64,000 nt of DNA, taken from an uncultured Lachnospiraceae bacterium. Its GTDB lineage: Bacteria; Bacillota; Clostridia; Lachnospirales; Lachnospiraceae. The stretch is taken from contig CAJURQ010000012.1 of assembly GCA_910588955.1 (NCBI GenBank), positions 1-64,000 on the forward strand, read 5' to 3'. This document shows positions 1 through 7,325 of this stretch, piece by piece. The notes under the pieces were generated by a model. The model was not told the origin of the DNA, did not search any database, and saw nothing but the letters and a program-made list of their open reading frames with translations. How positions within the stretch are numbered: position 1 is the first letter of the stretch; each line of letters begins with the position of its first letter. Position numbers and translations under genes: made by a program.

Positions 1-17
1 CCTGACAAAACGGGATA

Positions 18-845
18 ATGCTGAAAATAAAACTAATTAATCAGCGGTTCCTTAGCTTTACCCTGCCGAAAGGCTATATCATGGGGTATGTGGGAGCGAA
101 CGGCTCAGGAAAGACGACGACATTAAATTTGATCACAGGCATTTTAAAGTGCACGGAGGGCGGGGTGCGGATCGACGGTCTTTCCCACGAGGAGGACGCG
201 CGCGCCTACAAGGAGAAAATCGGTTATGTGGGGGATGAGTCTTACTTCCCCGATCACTTTAAAATCAAGCATATCCGCGCCATATTAAAGGATTTTTATT
301 CGACGTTCTCCGAGGATAAGTTTGACGGCTTTATCCGTGACTGGAATCTGCCGGAGAAGAAGCCGATCAAGGACTTTTCCAGAGGCATGAAGGTGATGCT
401 GATGTTTGCGTCGGTGCTGGCAAGAGACACGAAGCTGCTCGTGCTTGACGAGGCAACCAACGGTCTTGACCCGGTGATGCGGACGGAGGTGTTAAAACTA
501 TTGCAGGAATATGTGATGGACGGGGAGCGCAGCGTGATTTTCTCCACACACATCCTAAGCGATCTGGAGCAGATTGCAGACTACATTTACTTTATTCACG
601 GGGGCAGGACGGTCCTCTACGACGCGAAAGATGAGCTGATTGAGAGTTTCCTTCTTGTAAAAGGCGAGAGCTCAAAAATTTCGCCCGTGCTTAAGAAGGA
701 ACTGATCGGGATGGAGGAAAATGCTTACGGTTTTGAGGCGATCCTGCCGAGCGATAAGGCGGAGCTTCTGGGGAACGCGTTTCTCTTCGAGAAGCCGACC
801 ATTGACCAGATAGTTATTCACTACATCATGTCAGCAGGAAAGTAG
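18..845 (+). CDS. ABC transporter ATP-binding protein (YtrB-like)
   Basis: ATPase subunit of an ABC-2 type exporter, energising the membrane protein encoded just downstream. Visible motifs are Walker A GANGSGKT at residues 26-33, the signature variant FSRGMK at about 120-125, Walker B LLVLDE at 140-145 and the switch histidine in STH at about 177. The FSRGMK form is typical of YtrB/CcmA-like exporters, usually cotranscribed with a GntR regulator that would lie left of the window. The N-terminus is shorter than usual and the first ATG has no clear ribosome-binding site. In the neighbouring upstream frame the bases read LTKR, the usual N-terminal motif, so a one-base frameshift near position 12 is possible. 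The substrate is unknown. Confidence 0.88.
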   Translation: MLKIKLINQRFLSFTLPKGYIMGYVGANGSGKTTTLNLITGILKCTEGGVRIDGLSHEEDARAYKEKIGYVGDESYFPDHFKIKHIRAILKDFYSTFSEDKFDGFIRDWNLPEKKPIKDFSRGMKVMLMFASVLARDTKLLVLDEATNGLDPVMRTEVLKLLQEYVMDGERSVIFSTHILSDLEQIADYIYFIHGGRTVLYDAKDELIESFLLVKGESSKISPVLKKELIGMEENAYGFEAILPSDKAELLGNAFLFEKPTIDQIVIHYIMSAGK

Positions 846-884
846 AAGCGGACGGTATAATCAGGGGAGAGAGGAGAGTTTGAG

Positions 885-1571
885 ATGAGAGCATTGCATT
901 TTATGAAAGTAGATTATATTTTAACGAGGAAACAGTTGTATATTGTGCCGTTGTTTTTTGTTCTGGCTCTTTTTATCGGTAAAGGGATGGGCGCGCCGGA
1001 AGTATCTCTGATGGTGGCGTGTTCGTATATGCTGTTTGTGGCGACCATTTTTTCGACGACGCCCTTTGCGTACTGTGGCGGGAAAAACAGGGGATTTCTG
1101 CTGTTGTTTCCGGCTACGGTAAGGGATCGGGTGGCAGGACGGTTTCTGTATGGTCTGTCCTTTGTGGCGATGCTTGCGCTGCTCTGCGTCATGCTCGTGG
1201 TCGTGTATGGTATGACGGGAGTGAAGCTTCCGCTTTGGGCACTGGCGTTCGGTCTGTGGGAGCTGGCAATCGGAATTATGATTATGGCACTGGAGCTTTT
1301 ATTCTTCTATCTGTTTGGGGAGGGAAAGGAAAACTGGCAGTATCTGAGCAATATCATTAGGACTGCTCCGGGCATGGCGATGTTTTTTGCGGCAAATTAT
1401 CTGATCGGCAAGGCAGAGGATGCGTCAGCGGGCGGTGCAGGAATTGAGTTGGAAGGGCTTTCGGGAAAGTTTATGCAGGCGGGCATGATTGCCGTAGTGG
1501 CAGCGCTGCTCTTGACGACAGTGGCAGCGGCAGTCTGCGTGAAGGTTATCGAGAAACGGGACTATGCATAA
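885..1571 (+). CDS. ABC-2 type transporter permease
   Basis: Integral membrane protein of 228 residues that begins 39 bp after the ATPase stop and is surely its partner. It has about six hydrophobic segments (roughly 18-35, 43-62, 90-110, 115-140, 160-175 and 195-220) separated by short charged loops. The stretch around residues 78-90, LPATVRDRVAGRF-like, is characteristic of the ABC2_membrane_5 type permeases paired with YtrB-like ATPases. GAGAGGAGAG precedes the ATG. Export of a peptide or lipid-targeting compound is plausible from the family but cannot be shown here. Confidence 0.8.
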   Translation: MRALHFMKVDYILTRKQLYIVPLFFVLALFIGKGMGAPEVSLMVACSYMLFVATIFSTTPFAYCGGKNRGFLLLFPATVRDRVAGRFLYGLSFVAMLALLCVMLVVVYGMTGVKLPLWALAFGLWELAIGIMIMALELLFFYLFGEGKENWQYLSNIIRTAPGMAMFFAANYLIGKAEDASAGGAGIELEGLSGKFMQAGMIAVVAALLLTTVAAAVCVKVIEKRDYA

Positions 1572-1601
1572 ATCACAATAGAGTCAGTAAAAACATGGAA
1601 A

Positions 1602-1669
1602 AATACGGTAAATAGTGAAAACTTTCTCCGTATGCTTGCAAAACACTGTAGAATACTGTAAAATAGTGA
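1602..1669 (+). repeat. Direct repeat AATAC-GTAAA-TAGTGA upstream of the 1730 gene
   Basis: Two near-identical blocks, at 1602-1618 and 1652-1669, lie in the 158-bp gap after the ABC permease. The core AATACTGTAAAATAG also occurs at 27673-27687 inside the right end of the integrated element. The spacing and the position just before a gene suggest a regulator-binding site or a repeated promoter part. This is pattern recognition only. Confidence 0.35.
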
Positions 1670-1729
1670 CGTTATCGACTGACAGTCATAAGTCAGAGGC
1701 AAAGTTTTCAAGTGTGAAGGAGAAGAATC

Positions 1730-2200
1730 ATGGAAAGAGTTTGGACTGTGACGGACAGCATGGGCAACATGCATCAGATTATGTTTAAAAAGGGTTTCGG
1801 CGGTGCGAAGTGTATCGTAGACGGTGATACATACAAGATGAAATCCAAAAACTGGGTGATCTGGATGGCGGATCATCAGATCAGCATTCCCGGTGCGGAG
1901 TGTAACCTTGTAGTGATCGGAAACAAGATTCGTCTTGCGGTGAACGGCACTTACTTGGAGGACGGCACACCTTATGAGCCGATCAGAAACATTCCCACAT
2001 GGCTGAATGTGTTAGTAGGTATCAACGCAGTTATCGCTGTATTTATGTTTGGCATGATTGGTCTTGCCATCGCAGTACTTCTGGATCTTCTGACCTACAA
2101 GTTAAGCCTGAGCCAGAAAAATAGCATTGCGTTAGTGATTCAGATTGTACTCCTTGTAGTCGTGCTTGGAGGCGGCATTGCCATTCTTACGGCGGCATAA
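1730..2200 (+). CDS. Small membrane protein of unknown function
   Basis: A 156-residue protein I do not recognise. Residues 1-90 look soluble and beta-rich, with many Gly, Val and Trp. They are followed by two long hydrophobic segments at about 95-120 and 133-154, so the N-terminal part would be exposed on one membrane face. A good Shine-Dalgarno sequence (GAAGGAGAAG) precedes the ATG. It lies 18 bp before the DUF4190 protein gene and both read the same way, so the pair is probably cotranscribed and ends at the terminator near 2831. Confidence 0.7.
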   Translation: MERVWTVTDSMGNMHQIMFKKGFGGAKCIVDGDTYKMKSKNWVIWMADHQISIPGAECNLVVIGNKIRLAVNGTYLEDGTPYEPIRNIPTWLNVLVGINAVIAVFMFGMIGLAIAVLLDLLTYKLSLSQKNSIALVIQIVLLVVVLGGGIAILTAA

Positions 2201-2218
2201 GACGAAAGGAGCGTAACG

Positions 2219-2800
2219 ATGGACGAGAATAACTACGGATATAACGACGGAAATTATAATAATCAGGGAACGGACGGCGGACAGCAGTACGGACAGAATG
2301 ATCAGTCTTACGCAAACCAGCAGTACGGTCAGAACGATCAGCCCTACGTGAATCAGCAGTACGGTCAGAACGATCAGCCCTACGCAAATCAGCAATACGG
2401 TCAGAACAACCAGCCTTACGGGGGCGGACAGCAGTACGCTCAGAATGCATACGGGCAGGCGCCCCAGTACAATCAAGTGCCTTACGGCGCGCAGCAGCAG
2501 TACAATCAGCAGAATTTCGGGCAGCCCGTGAAGGCGGTCGTGTATGATGCTGTGCCGGACAAAACCCACGGGACGTCTGTGGCGGCGCTTGTGTGCGGTA
2601 TTCTCGGACTGGTATTTTTTTGGATTCCCATTGTGGATATCGGCTTATGCCTTGCGGGTCTGATCTGCGGTATCGTTGCCCTCGTAAAAGGATTTGGCGG
2701 CAAGGGTCTTGCGATTACGGGTCTGATTCTTTCCGTGCTTGCAAGTATTCTGACGCTGATTTTCTTCTATTTCTTTGCTTTGGGAATGATGTTGATGTAA
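2219..2800 (+). CDS. DUF4190 membrane protein with YGQN repeats
   Basis: 193 residues in two clearly different halves. Residues 1-100 are low-complexity Gln/Asn/Tyr/Gly with a tandem unit QQYGQNDQPYAN repeated about four times and then decaying. Residues about 118-190 hold two hydrophobic hairpins with the pattern AALVCGILGLV then GLAITGLILSVLA, which is the DUF4190 fold. The family has no assigned reaction; members are small membrane proteins in Gram-positive bacteria. The tail resembles disordered prion-like linkers. GAAAGGAGCG precedes the ATG. Copy number of the 36-nt repeat may vary between strains. Confidence 0.82.
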   Translation: MDENNYGYNDGNYNNQGTDGGQQYGQNDQSYANQQYGQNDQPYVNQQYGQNDQPYANQQYGQNNQPYGGGQQYAQNAYGQAPQYNQVPYGAQQQYNQQNFGQPVKAVVYDAVPDKTHGTSVAALVCGILGLVFFWIPIVDIGLCLAGLICGIVALVKGFGGKGLAITGLILSVLASILTLIFFYFFALGMMLM

Positions 2801-2830
2801 GCGCAGCAGACCATTATAAATGAGGTATCT

Positions 2831-2862
2831 AAGGAACTCTGTTATCCGGAGTTCCTTTTTAG
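2831..2862 (+). terminator. Intrinsic terminator after DUF4190 gene
   Basis: Perfect 9-bp stem AAGGAACTC/GAGTTCCTT (2831-2839 with 2849-2857) followed by a T run. It closes the 1730-2800 gene pair. Confidence 0.85.
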
Positions 2863-2869
2863 CTTGCGC

Positions 2870-2985
2870 AGACCTGCATATGGAAGTTTGCTGTTTCACA
2901 GCATGCAGGTCGCGCGGCGAGTAGGAGAAAATCTTTCCTACTCGATTGCATCTCGAGTCTGCTTATGTGCATAGTCAGAAAAAAA
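2870..2985 (+). repeat. Intergenic hairpin element ending GAGTCTGCTTATG
   Basis: Two hairpins lie back to back: GACCTGCAT/ATGCAGGTC at about 2871-2910, and CGAGTAGGA/TCCTACTCG at about 2919-2944. The 3' boundary GAGTCTGCTTATG (2954-2966) is shared with the element at 12440-12565. Its complement appears at 52889-52901. Probably a dispersed structured repeat; function unknown. Confidence 0.5.
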
Positions 2986-3021
2986 TGAACCATCTCCCCA
3001 CTCGGAGACTCCTATATACAG

Positions 3022-3213
3022 ATGCATCGGAAACGGCGGGTAAAAACCTTGCCGCGGATTGTAACAGGAAACGTGGAGGAAGGGCACTTGACGGAAGAGG
3101 CTTTGGTGAGGCGGCTTAAGGACGGCGTCCGCTATCAGCTCTTGGGGTTTGACCTGAATCTGGGCGCAGAGGAAATGTTCGATATGGCGGAGGAGATTAT
3201 AGGGACCAAATAA
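3022..3213 (+). CDS. Small hypothetical protein
   Basis: A 63-residue reading frame, basic at the N-terminus and acidic at the C-terminus, ending RYQLLGFDLNLGAEEMFD and a short tail. It matches no family I know. There is no obvious Shine-Dalgarno sequence before the ATG, but a clear terminator follows 30 bp after the stop, which supports transcription through here. It could be the end of a degraded larger gene. Confidence 0.4.
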   Translation: MHRKRRVKTLPRIVTGNVEEGHLTEEALVRRLKDGVRYQLLGFDLNLGAEEMFDMAEEIIGTK

Positions 3214-3242
3214 ACGACGTAAATGTCATAATGCGCAGGAAA

Positions 3243-3272
3243 AATAAGGGAGCGAAAACTCCCTTATTTTGT
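3243..3272 (+). terminator. Intrinsic terminator before the sigma factor gene
   Basis: 10-bp stem AATAAGGGAG/CTCCCTTATT with loop CGAAAA and a following T tract. Confidence 0.82.
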
Positions 3273-3281
3273 TGCCTAAAA

Positions 3282-3308
3282 TGAAACTTTTCGGCTCCCT
3301 GAATCGTA
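3282..3308 (+). promoter_or_regulatory. Putative ECF-sigma autoregulatory promoter
   Basis: TGAAAC at 3282-3287 and CGTA at 3305-3308 with a 17-bp spacer match the ECF (Bacillus SigW-like) pattern TGAAAC-N16/17-CGTA. The site lies 81 bp before the ECF sigma gene, as expected for self-activation. Confidence 0.6.
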
Positions 3309-3389
3309 TTGTATATAGGACGGCAAAAAGAAGTATGTTAAGATATAGATATCTATAGACGACAGACTGACAAAAGGACGCATGAGGGG

Positions 3390-3878
3390 ATGGAGCAGAA
3401 GTGGAGCTATCTGGTGGAGGAGTACCGTGCCATGTTGTATCGGATTGCTTTCTCTAACATGAAGAACCGGGCGGACGCCGAGGATGCGGTGCAGGAGGCG
3501 TTTCTGCGCTACATGAAGGAAGAGAAACCGATTCAGAACAAGGAACACGAGAAGGCGTGGCTGATACGAACCACCATTCATATTTGCCTAGATATTTTAA
3601 AGAGCGGCTGGTATCAGAAGACTGTGCCATGGAACGAGTCTTTTGAAAATGCCGCGAAACATATTTATCTGCCTTATCAGGTCAGGGATGACGAAACGCT
3701 GGAGGCGGTGCTGCAGCTTCCTGTACATTACAGGAATCCGATTTATCTCTTCTATTATGAGGATTATACGATCCATGAGATTGCGGGGATTCTCAATGAG
3801 AAGGAGGGGACGATCAAGACGAGGCTGCGCAGGGGCAGGGAGGAAGTAAAGAAAATTCTGACGGAAGGGAGGCCGTAG
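3390..3878 (+). CDS. ECF-type RNA polymerase sigma factor
   Basis: A 162-residue sigma-70 family protein of the extracytoplasmic-function class. Region 2 covers about residues 8-70, with the core DAEDAVQEAFLRYM. Region 4 covers about 100-155, with the helix-turn-helix YTIHEIAGILNEKEGTIKTRLRRGR. It redirects RNA polymerase to stress-type promoters. No anti-sigma factor is recognisable, but the two following genes (3882 and 4481) are close and could form a partner module. An ECF-like promoter upstream suggests autoregulation. The SD is weak but the start fits the family length. Confidence 0.92.
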   Translation: MEQKWSYLVEEYRAMLYRIAFSNMKNRADAEDAVQEAFLRYMKEEKPIQNKEHEKAWLIRTTIHICLDILKSGWYQKTVPWNESFENAAKHIYLPYQVRDDETLEAVLQLPVHYRNPIYLFYYEDYTIHEIAGILNEKEGTIKTRLRRGREEVKKILTEGRP

Positions 3879-3881
3879 AAC

Positions 3882-4394
3882 ATGGGAATACAGGAGGTAC
3901 AGAATCAGGGAGGTACGCCGGCATATCAGAAAAAGAAAAAAGCCGGGCGCACCGAAGGGTTTCAGGAGAGTTTTTTACAGAACCTGAAGAATCGGGATCG
4001 GGCAAAGAACGCTGACACAGCCGTAGACACAGAAGCGAAACAGGCTGTTACGGACACGCGGGGCGAGGTGAAAACGAATGCCGGGAAGGTGGGCATGGGA
4101 AGAATCGGCGCTGCGCCGGGCATTCGCGTGAACGCCGCTGCGACGCAGGAAACCTTACAGGCTGTGGAGGTGAGACATATGAGCTACGAGGAGAGCGATC
4201 ACGTGAGGATTGCCGTTACGGAAGGCTACACGCTGAAAGGAAAGCGGGAGGAAGGCGGAGATGCCCGGGTCTATGTGGAAGCGAAGTATGAGGACGGCAG
4301 GGTGGAGGCGTATCAGGTAGATATGGCGAAAGTACCGGAGCAGTCGGAGCATGTGATTGAACGCTTTGCGCTGGAGACCATGCAGGAGGCATGA
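3882..4394 (+). CDS. Unknown protein in sigma factor operon
   Basis: 170 residues, starting 3 bp after the sigma stop, so very likely translated from the same message. Residues 1-90 are Gln/Lys/Ala-rich and probably disordered. Residues about 95-165 look like a small folded domain rich in Glu and Val. There is no membrane segment, so it is not a classical membrane anti-sigma factor. I do not recognise the family. GAAGGGAGG precedes the ATG. Confidence 0.65.
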   Translation: MGIQEVQNQGGTPAYQKKKKAGRTEGFQESFLQNLKNRDRAKNADTAVDTEAKQAVTDTRGEVKTNAGKVGMGRIGAAPGIRVNAAATQETLQAVEVRHMSYEESDHVRIAVTEGYTLKGKREEGGDARVYVEAKYEDGRVEAYQVDMAKVPEQSEHVIERFALETMQEA

Positions 4395-4480
4395 TGGCAG
4401 TTTAAGCTGCAGGATTTGTTGCGGTGTGCTGTCTGTCAAAGAATTGCGCGGGCGTAGAGCAGTGCAGAAAAGAGGATGAT

Positions 4481-5170
4481 ATGATTTATAATGACGCTTA
4501 TATGGGACAAAGAGTGCTGACAGGATACAAAACGAGAAATACGTCGTTCAGTCAGGCGGAAATTTTGAAGAAACAGGTGAGCTCGGCGAATAAGTGGAAT
4601 ATGGAGCATATGGAGGGGGAGGTTGACCCGGACAGTTTTGCCGCAAAACTGAAGCGTGCCGACGAGTACGCGGCGTCGGGAGAGCATCACATGGCGGACG
4701 ATTCGATTGCCATTGTGCTGCGGCAGATGGATGAACCGACGGCTGGCAACCCGGTGACGAAGGACTTCTTTCATAACGGCGCGCACGTTTCCGTCTGCAA
4801 AGACGCTTTGTACGGAAATACCATCACTATTGGCGGCAGCTCGAATCCGGATTGGATTTATGTGGATACTTCCGTTGGGGCGGTTAAAATAGATCTCAAC
4901 GATATGACCAGCCTGATGAAATGTCTGGATCTGTTTTCACCGGAAGATATCAATGCCATTCTCCGAAAGATTCAGGAAGTAAAGCAGGCGAGAGAGGCGT
5001 TGAATCAGATCGAGCGAATGCAGGACGAGCTGGTGAAAAACAGGCGGGACAAGGAGAACACTGACGGCGGAGACGGCGAAGAGCAGTCTGTGGGCGAAGC
5101 CGTGGGTGTGGTCAGCGCGGACGAAATGAGAGATATGGAAGAGAAGCGGGATAAAAAGTTTATCGGGTAA
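4481..5170 (+). CDS. Unknown soluble protein, sigma factor operon
   Basis: 229 residues from the ATG at 4481, chosen because AGAGGATGAT precedes it. An earlier in-frame start at 4424 lacks a ribosome-binding site. The N-terminus (YNDAYMGQRVLTGYKTRN) and the centre with WIYVDTSVGAVKIDLNDM look folded. Residues about 165-229 are a charged helical tail rich in Glu, Lys and Arg. It has no signal peptide and no membrane segment. It is the third gene of the ECF operon and its role is unknown. Confidence 0.65.
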   Translation: MIYNDAYMGQRVLTGYKTRNTSFSQAEILKKQVSSANKWNMEHMEGEVDPDSFAAKLKRADEYAASGEHHMADDSIAIVLRQMDEPTAGNPVTKDFFHNGAHVSVCKDALYGNTITIGGSSNPDWIYVDTSVGAVKIDLNDMTSLMKCLDLFSPEDINAILRKIQEVKQAREALNQIERMQDELVKNRRDKENTDGGDGEEQSVGEAVGVVSADEMRDMEEKRDKKFIG

Positions 5171-5298
5171 TACGGCTGTCTCCGCGAGCAAAACGGTGAA
5201 GGGTTACGGTTTATGAAGCATTTGACGAAACAGGTGCGATGCAGTAAACTGTAACAGGGAAACACTGAGTGTTCGGAAAAGGAGATGCAGGCAAAGCG

Positions 5299-6141
5299 AT
5301 GCAGAAAAAAATAGCGGTGATCAATGATATTGCGGGATACGGAAGATGCGCCATGACGGTGCTTCTTCCGATTATTTCTTATATGGGGCTGCAGGCGTGT
5401 CCCCTGCTCACCTCTGTCTTTTCAAGCAACACGGCTTTTCCGGATTTCTATATGGACGATTATACGGATCGGATGGAGAAGTATATCGAAAGCTGGGAAA
5501 AGATCGGGCTGCGGAACCGGTTTGATGGTATTGCCACAGGGTATCTCGGTTCTGTCAGGCAGATTGAGATTGTGAGAAAGTTTGTAAGGGAGTTTTCACG
5601 GGAGGGGACGATTGTGATCGTAGACCCGGTGATGGGGGATCACGGAAGGCTATACTCTGCCTATACGGTAGAGTTATGTACGGAACTGAGAAAGCTGGTA
5701 GCGCTGGCGGACATTATCACGCCGAACCTGACGGAAAGCTGCCATCTTGCGGATGTACCCTACAAAGAGTCGGGGTGGAAGAAAAAGGAGCTTTTCGCCA
5801 TGGCGGAACGTCTCTCGGAGATGGGACCGTCTCATGTTGTCATTACGGGGATTCCGCAGGGAGAATATATCGCGAACTATGTGTATGTGAAAACCGGGTC
5901 GGAGAACCCGTCGGCACGGCTGATCCGTGTCCACAGGGCGGGGGAGGAACGATGCAGTACGGGGGATGTGTTTTCCGCGATTGTCGCGGCGGATGCGGTG
6001 AACGGCGTGCCCTTTGACAAGTCCGTCAGGAAGGCGTCCGGTTTTGTGAAACAGTGCATTGAAAAAGCGCTGGAACTTGGGACGCCACCGGCGGAAGGGG
6101 TGCCTTATGAGGCGGTGTTGCACCGCCTCAGGCGGGGATAG
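5299..6141 (+). CDS. pdxY: Pyridoxal/pyridoxamine kinase (PdxY/PdxK family)
   Basis: Ribokinase-fold kinase that phosphorylates B6 vitamers in the pyridoxal 5'-phosphate salvage pathway (cytoplasm). Signs are the N-terminal IAVINDIAGYGRCA at residues 4-17, VDPVMGDHG at about 108-116, and the C-terminal anion-hole motif STGDVFSA with its catalytic Asp near 225. Length, 280 residues, is normal. A start at GTG 5269 is possible, but the ATG at 5299 preserves the family N-terminus and has AAGGAG upstream. A phosphomethylpyrimidine kinase is the nearest alternative, but GYGRC favours the pyridoxal kinase group. Confidence 0.85.
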   Translation: MQKKIAVINDIAGYGRCAMTVLLPIISYMGLQACPLLTSVFSSNTAFPDFYMDDYTDRMEKYIESWEKIGLRNRFDGIATGYLGSVRQIEIVRKFVREFSREGTIVIVDPVMGDHGRLYSAYTVELCTELRKLVALADIITPNLTESCHLADVPYKESGWKKKELFAMAERLSEMGPSHVVITGIPQGEYIANYVYVKTGSENPSARLIRVHRAGEERCSTGDVFSAIVAADAVNGVPFDKSVRKASGFVKQCIEKALELGTPPAEGVPYEAVLHRLRRG

Positions 6142-6149
6142 GATACTTT

Positions 6150-6287
6150 CGGATATTTCGCAGTGCGCGGTACTCGAAAAGCCTGCGGCTTTTCTCGTTC
6201 GCGGGCTTCGCCCTATACATCCGCAATTTGGAAAAATTGTCAGCAAGCTGCCATTTTTCCATCTTACGTCTGTGCACTGCTCAACTG
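6150..6287 (-). repeat. Family A structured repeat (copy 1)
   Basis: About 135 bp in the gap between pdxY and merR, whose 3' ends face each other. On the minus strand it aligns with 37857-37985. Shared features are a closing stem GCAGTGC/GCACTGC, a long variable hairpin (TGGAAAAAT paired with ATTTTTCCA), hairpin GGGC-GAA-GCCC, and hairpin AAAAGCC-GCA-GGCTTTT followed by CGAG. Paired bases differ between copies yet stay complementary. This suggests a structured RNA or palindromic mobile repeat. Confidence 0.65.
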
Positions 6288-7111
6288 GATAACGGATATT
6301 CCAACTCAAACGGATATCCGTCCTTCTTGTTTTCTTCGGAGAGCGTGTCCGTCTCGATAACACAGAAATCATCGCTCTTGAGCACTTCTTTCATTTCCTT
6401 GCGGATGGTTTCAATGTCTGTCACATGGGTAGAGATTCTGCGGCAGGCGAAGTCCCCCTCGTTGATGGTGCGGACGGTCTGCTCGGATGTCGCCGCAGAC
6501 GGCGCGTCCCCGGTAATTGTGAGGAACATGTGCCGCTGGTATTTGCCGTCGCGGTACTCGTGCAGTACGCCGGAAGGATATGCAACCACCGTTCCGAGCT
6601 GCTGCGCGGTGACGAACAGTTTCAGGATATGCTGCCCGTAATATTTGGGAACATCCATCTCTTCCAGAGGTACTGTCAGCATTTTCCGGGTCACGATCTC
6701 GTTGTGGTAGAAGCCGTCGGGCAGCAGGATGCCGCTCTTGCTCTCAGGAATCTTGGCGAGACCTGTCACCGGGCTTGCCATGTTCTGCAGCGTCTCCTGC
6801 AGGGTGGCAAGGCAGTTGTGGATATCCATAATCTTCTGCTCCGCCAGAATCTTGCCGTCATAGAGAAGCTTCTGCAGGTTGATGGAAGAGCTTTCCACGT
6901 AGTTGTTTAAATCCTTTAACGGGATGCCCAGCTTGATACATACGGTGATCGCGTCGAGCAGATAGAGCTGTTCTTTTGTGTAGTAACGGTAGTTCGTCTC
7001 CGTGTTCACGAAAGCCGGCTTGAGAATGCCGATCTGGTCGTAGTAACGCAGAGATTTGATACTTACATTCTTTAATTTAGATACTTTTCCGATGGACATG
7101 TACTGACTCAT
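6281..7111 (-). CDS. MerR family transcriptional regulator
   Basis: 276 residues. The N-terminal winged helix covers residues 5-70, with IGKVSKLKNVSIKSLRYYDQ followed by the RYYTKEQLYLLDAI wing. A coiled-coil dimerisation helix follows at about 75-120. The C-terminal 150 residues resemble the GyrI-like or BmrR-type ligand-binding domain, so a small-molecule inducer is likely. It reads toward pdxY and is 214 bp from the cellobiose phosphorylase gene. Its targets are not evident; MerR proteins usually bind long-spacer promoters. Confidence 0.88.
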   Translation of the reverse strand: MSQYMSIGKVSKLKNVSIKSLRYYDQIGILKPAFVNTETNYRYYTKEQLYLLDAITVCIKLGIPLKDLNNYVESSSINLQKLLYDGKILAEQKIMDIHNCLATLQETLQNMASPVTGLAKIPESKSGILLPDGFYHNEIVTRKMLTVPLEEMDVPKYYGQHILKLFVTAQQLGTVVAYPSGVLHEYRDGKYQRHMFLTITGDAPSAATSEQTVRTINEGDFACRRISTHVTDIETIRKEMKEVLKSDDFCVIETDTLSEENKKDGYPFELEYPLSS

Positions 7112-7261
7112 AACTTGTTTCCTAAAATCCTTTTTCGTTATTTCTCTTTGCTTTTTATCTCAATCTTCACCAAACTATACCCGAGGGTGAGAGTTGGTAA
7201 AACTTATTTTGTCACAAAATTTTCCGGAAGGCAAGACCTTTTTGGAAACTAGTGGTCATAA

Positions 7262-7295
7262 AAAATCCGCATACAAGATGATGTATGCGGATTTT
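7262..7295. terminator. Bidirectional terminator hairpin
   Basis: Perfect 13-bp stem AAAATCCGCATAC/GTATGCGGATTTT with an 8-base loop. It has A runs on one side and T runs on the other, so it can stop the cellobiose phosphorylase transcript (minus strand). It lies in the 214-bp gap that also holds the merR promoter region. Confidence 0.85.
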
Positions 7296-7325
7296 GTAAA
7301 CCGTACATATTTAGATGAAATGATA

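Noticed and set aside
5674..6372. Long minus-strand frame opposite pdxY
   Set aside because: Shadow of the kinase gene: Arg-rich, no ribosome-binding site, and no family similarity.
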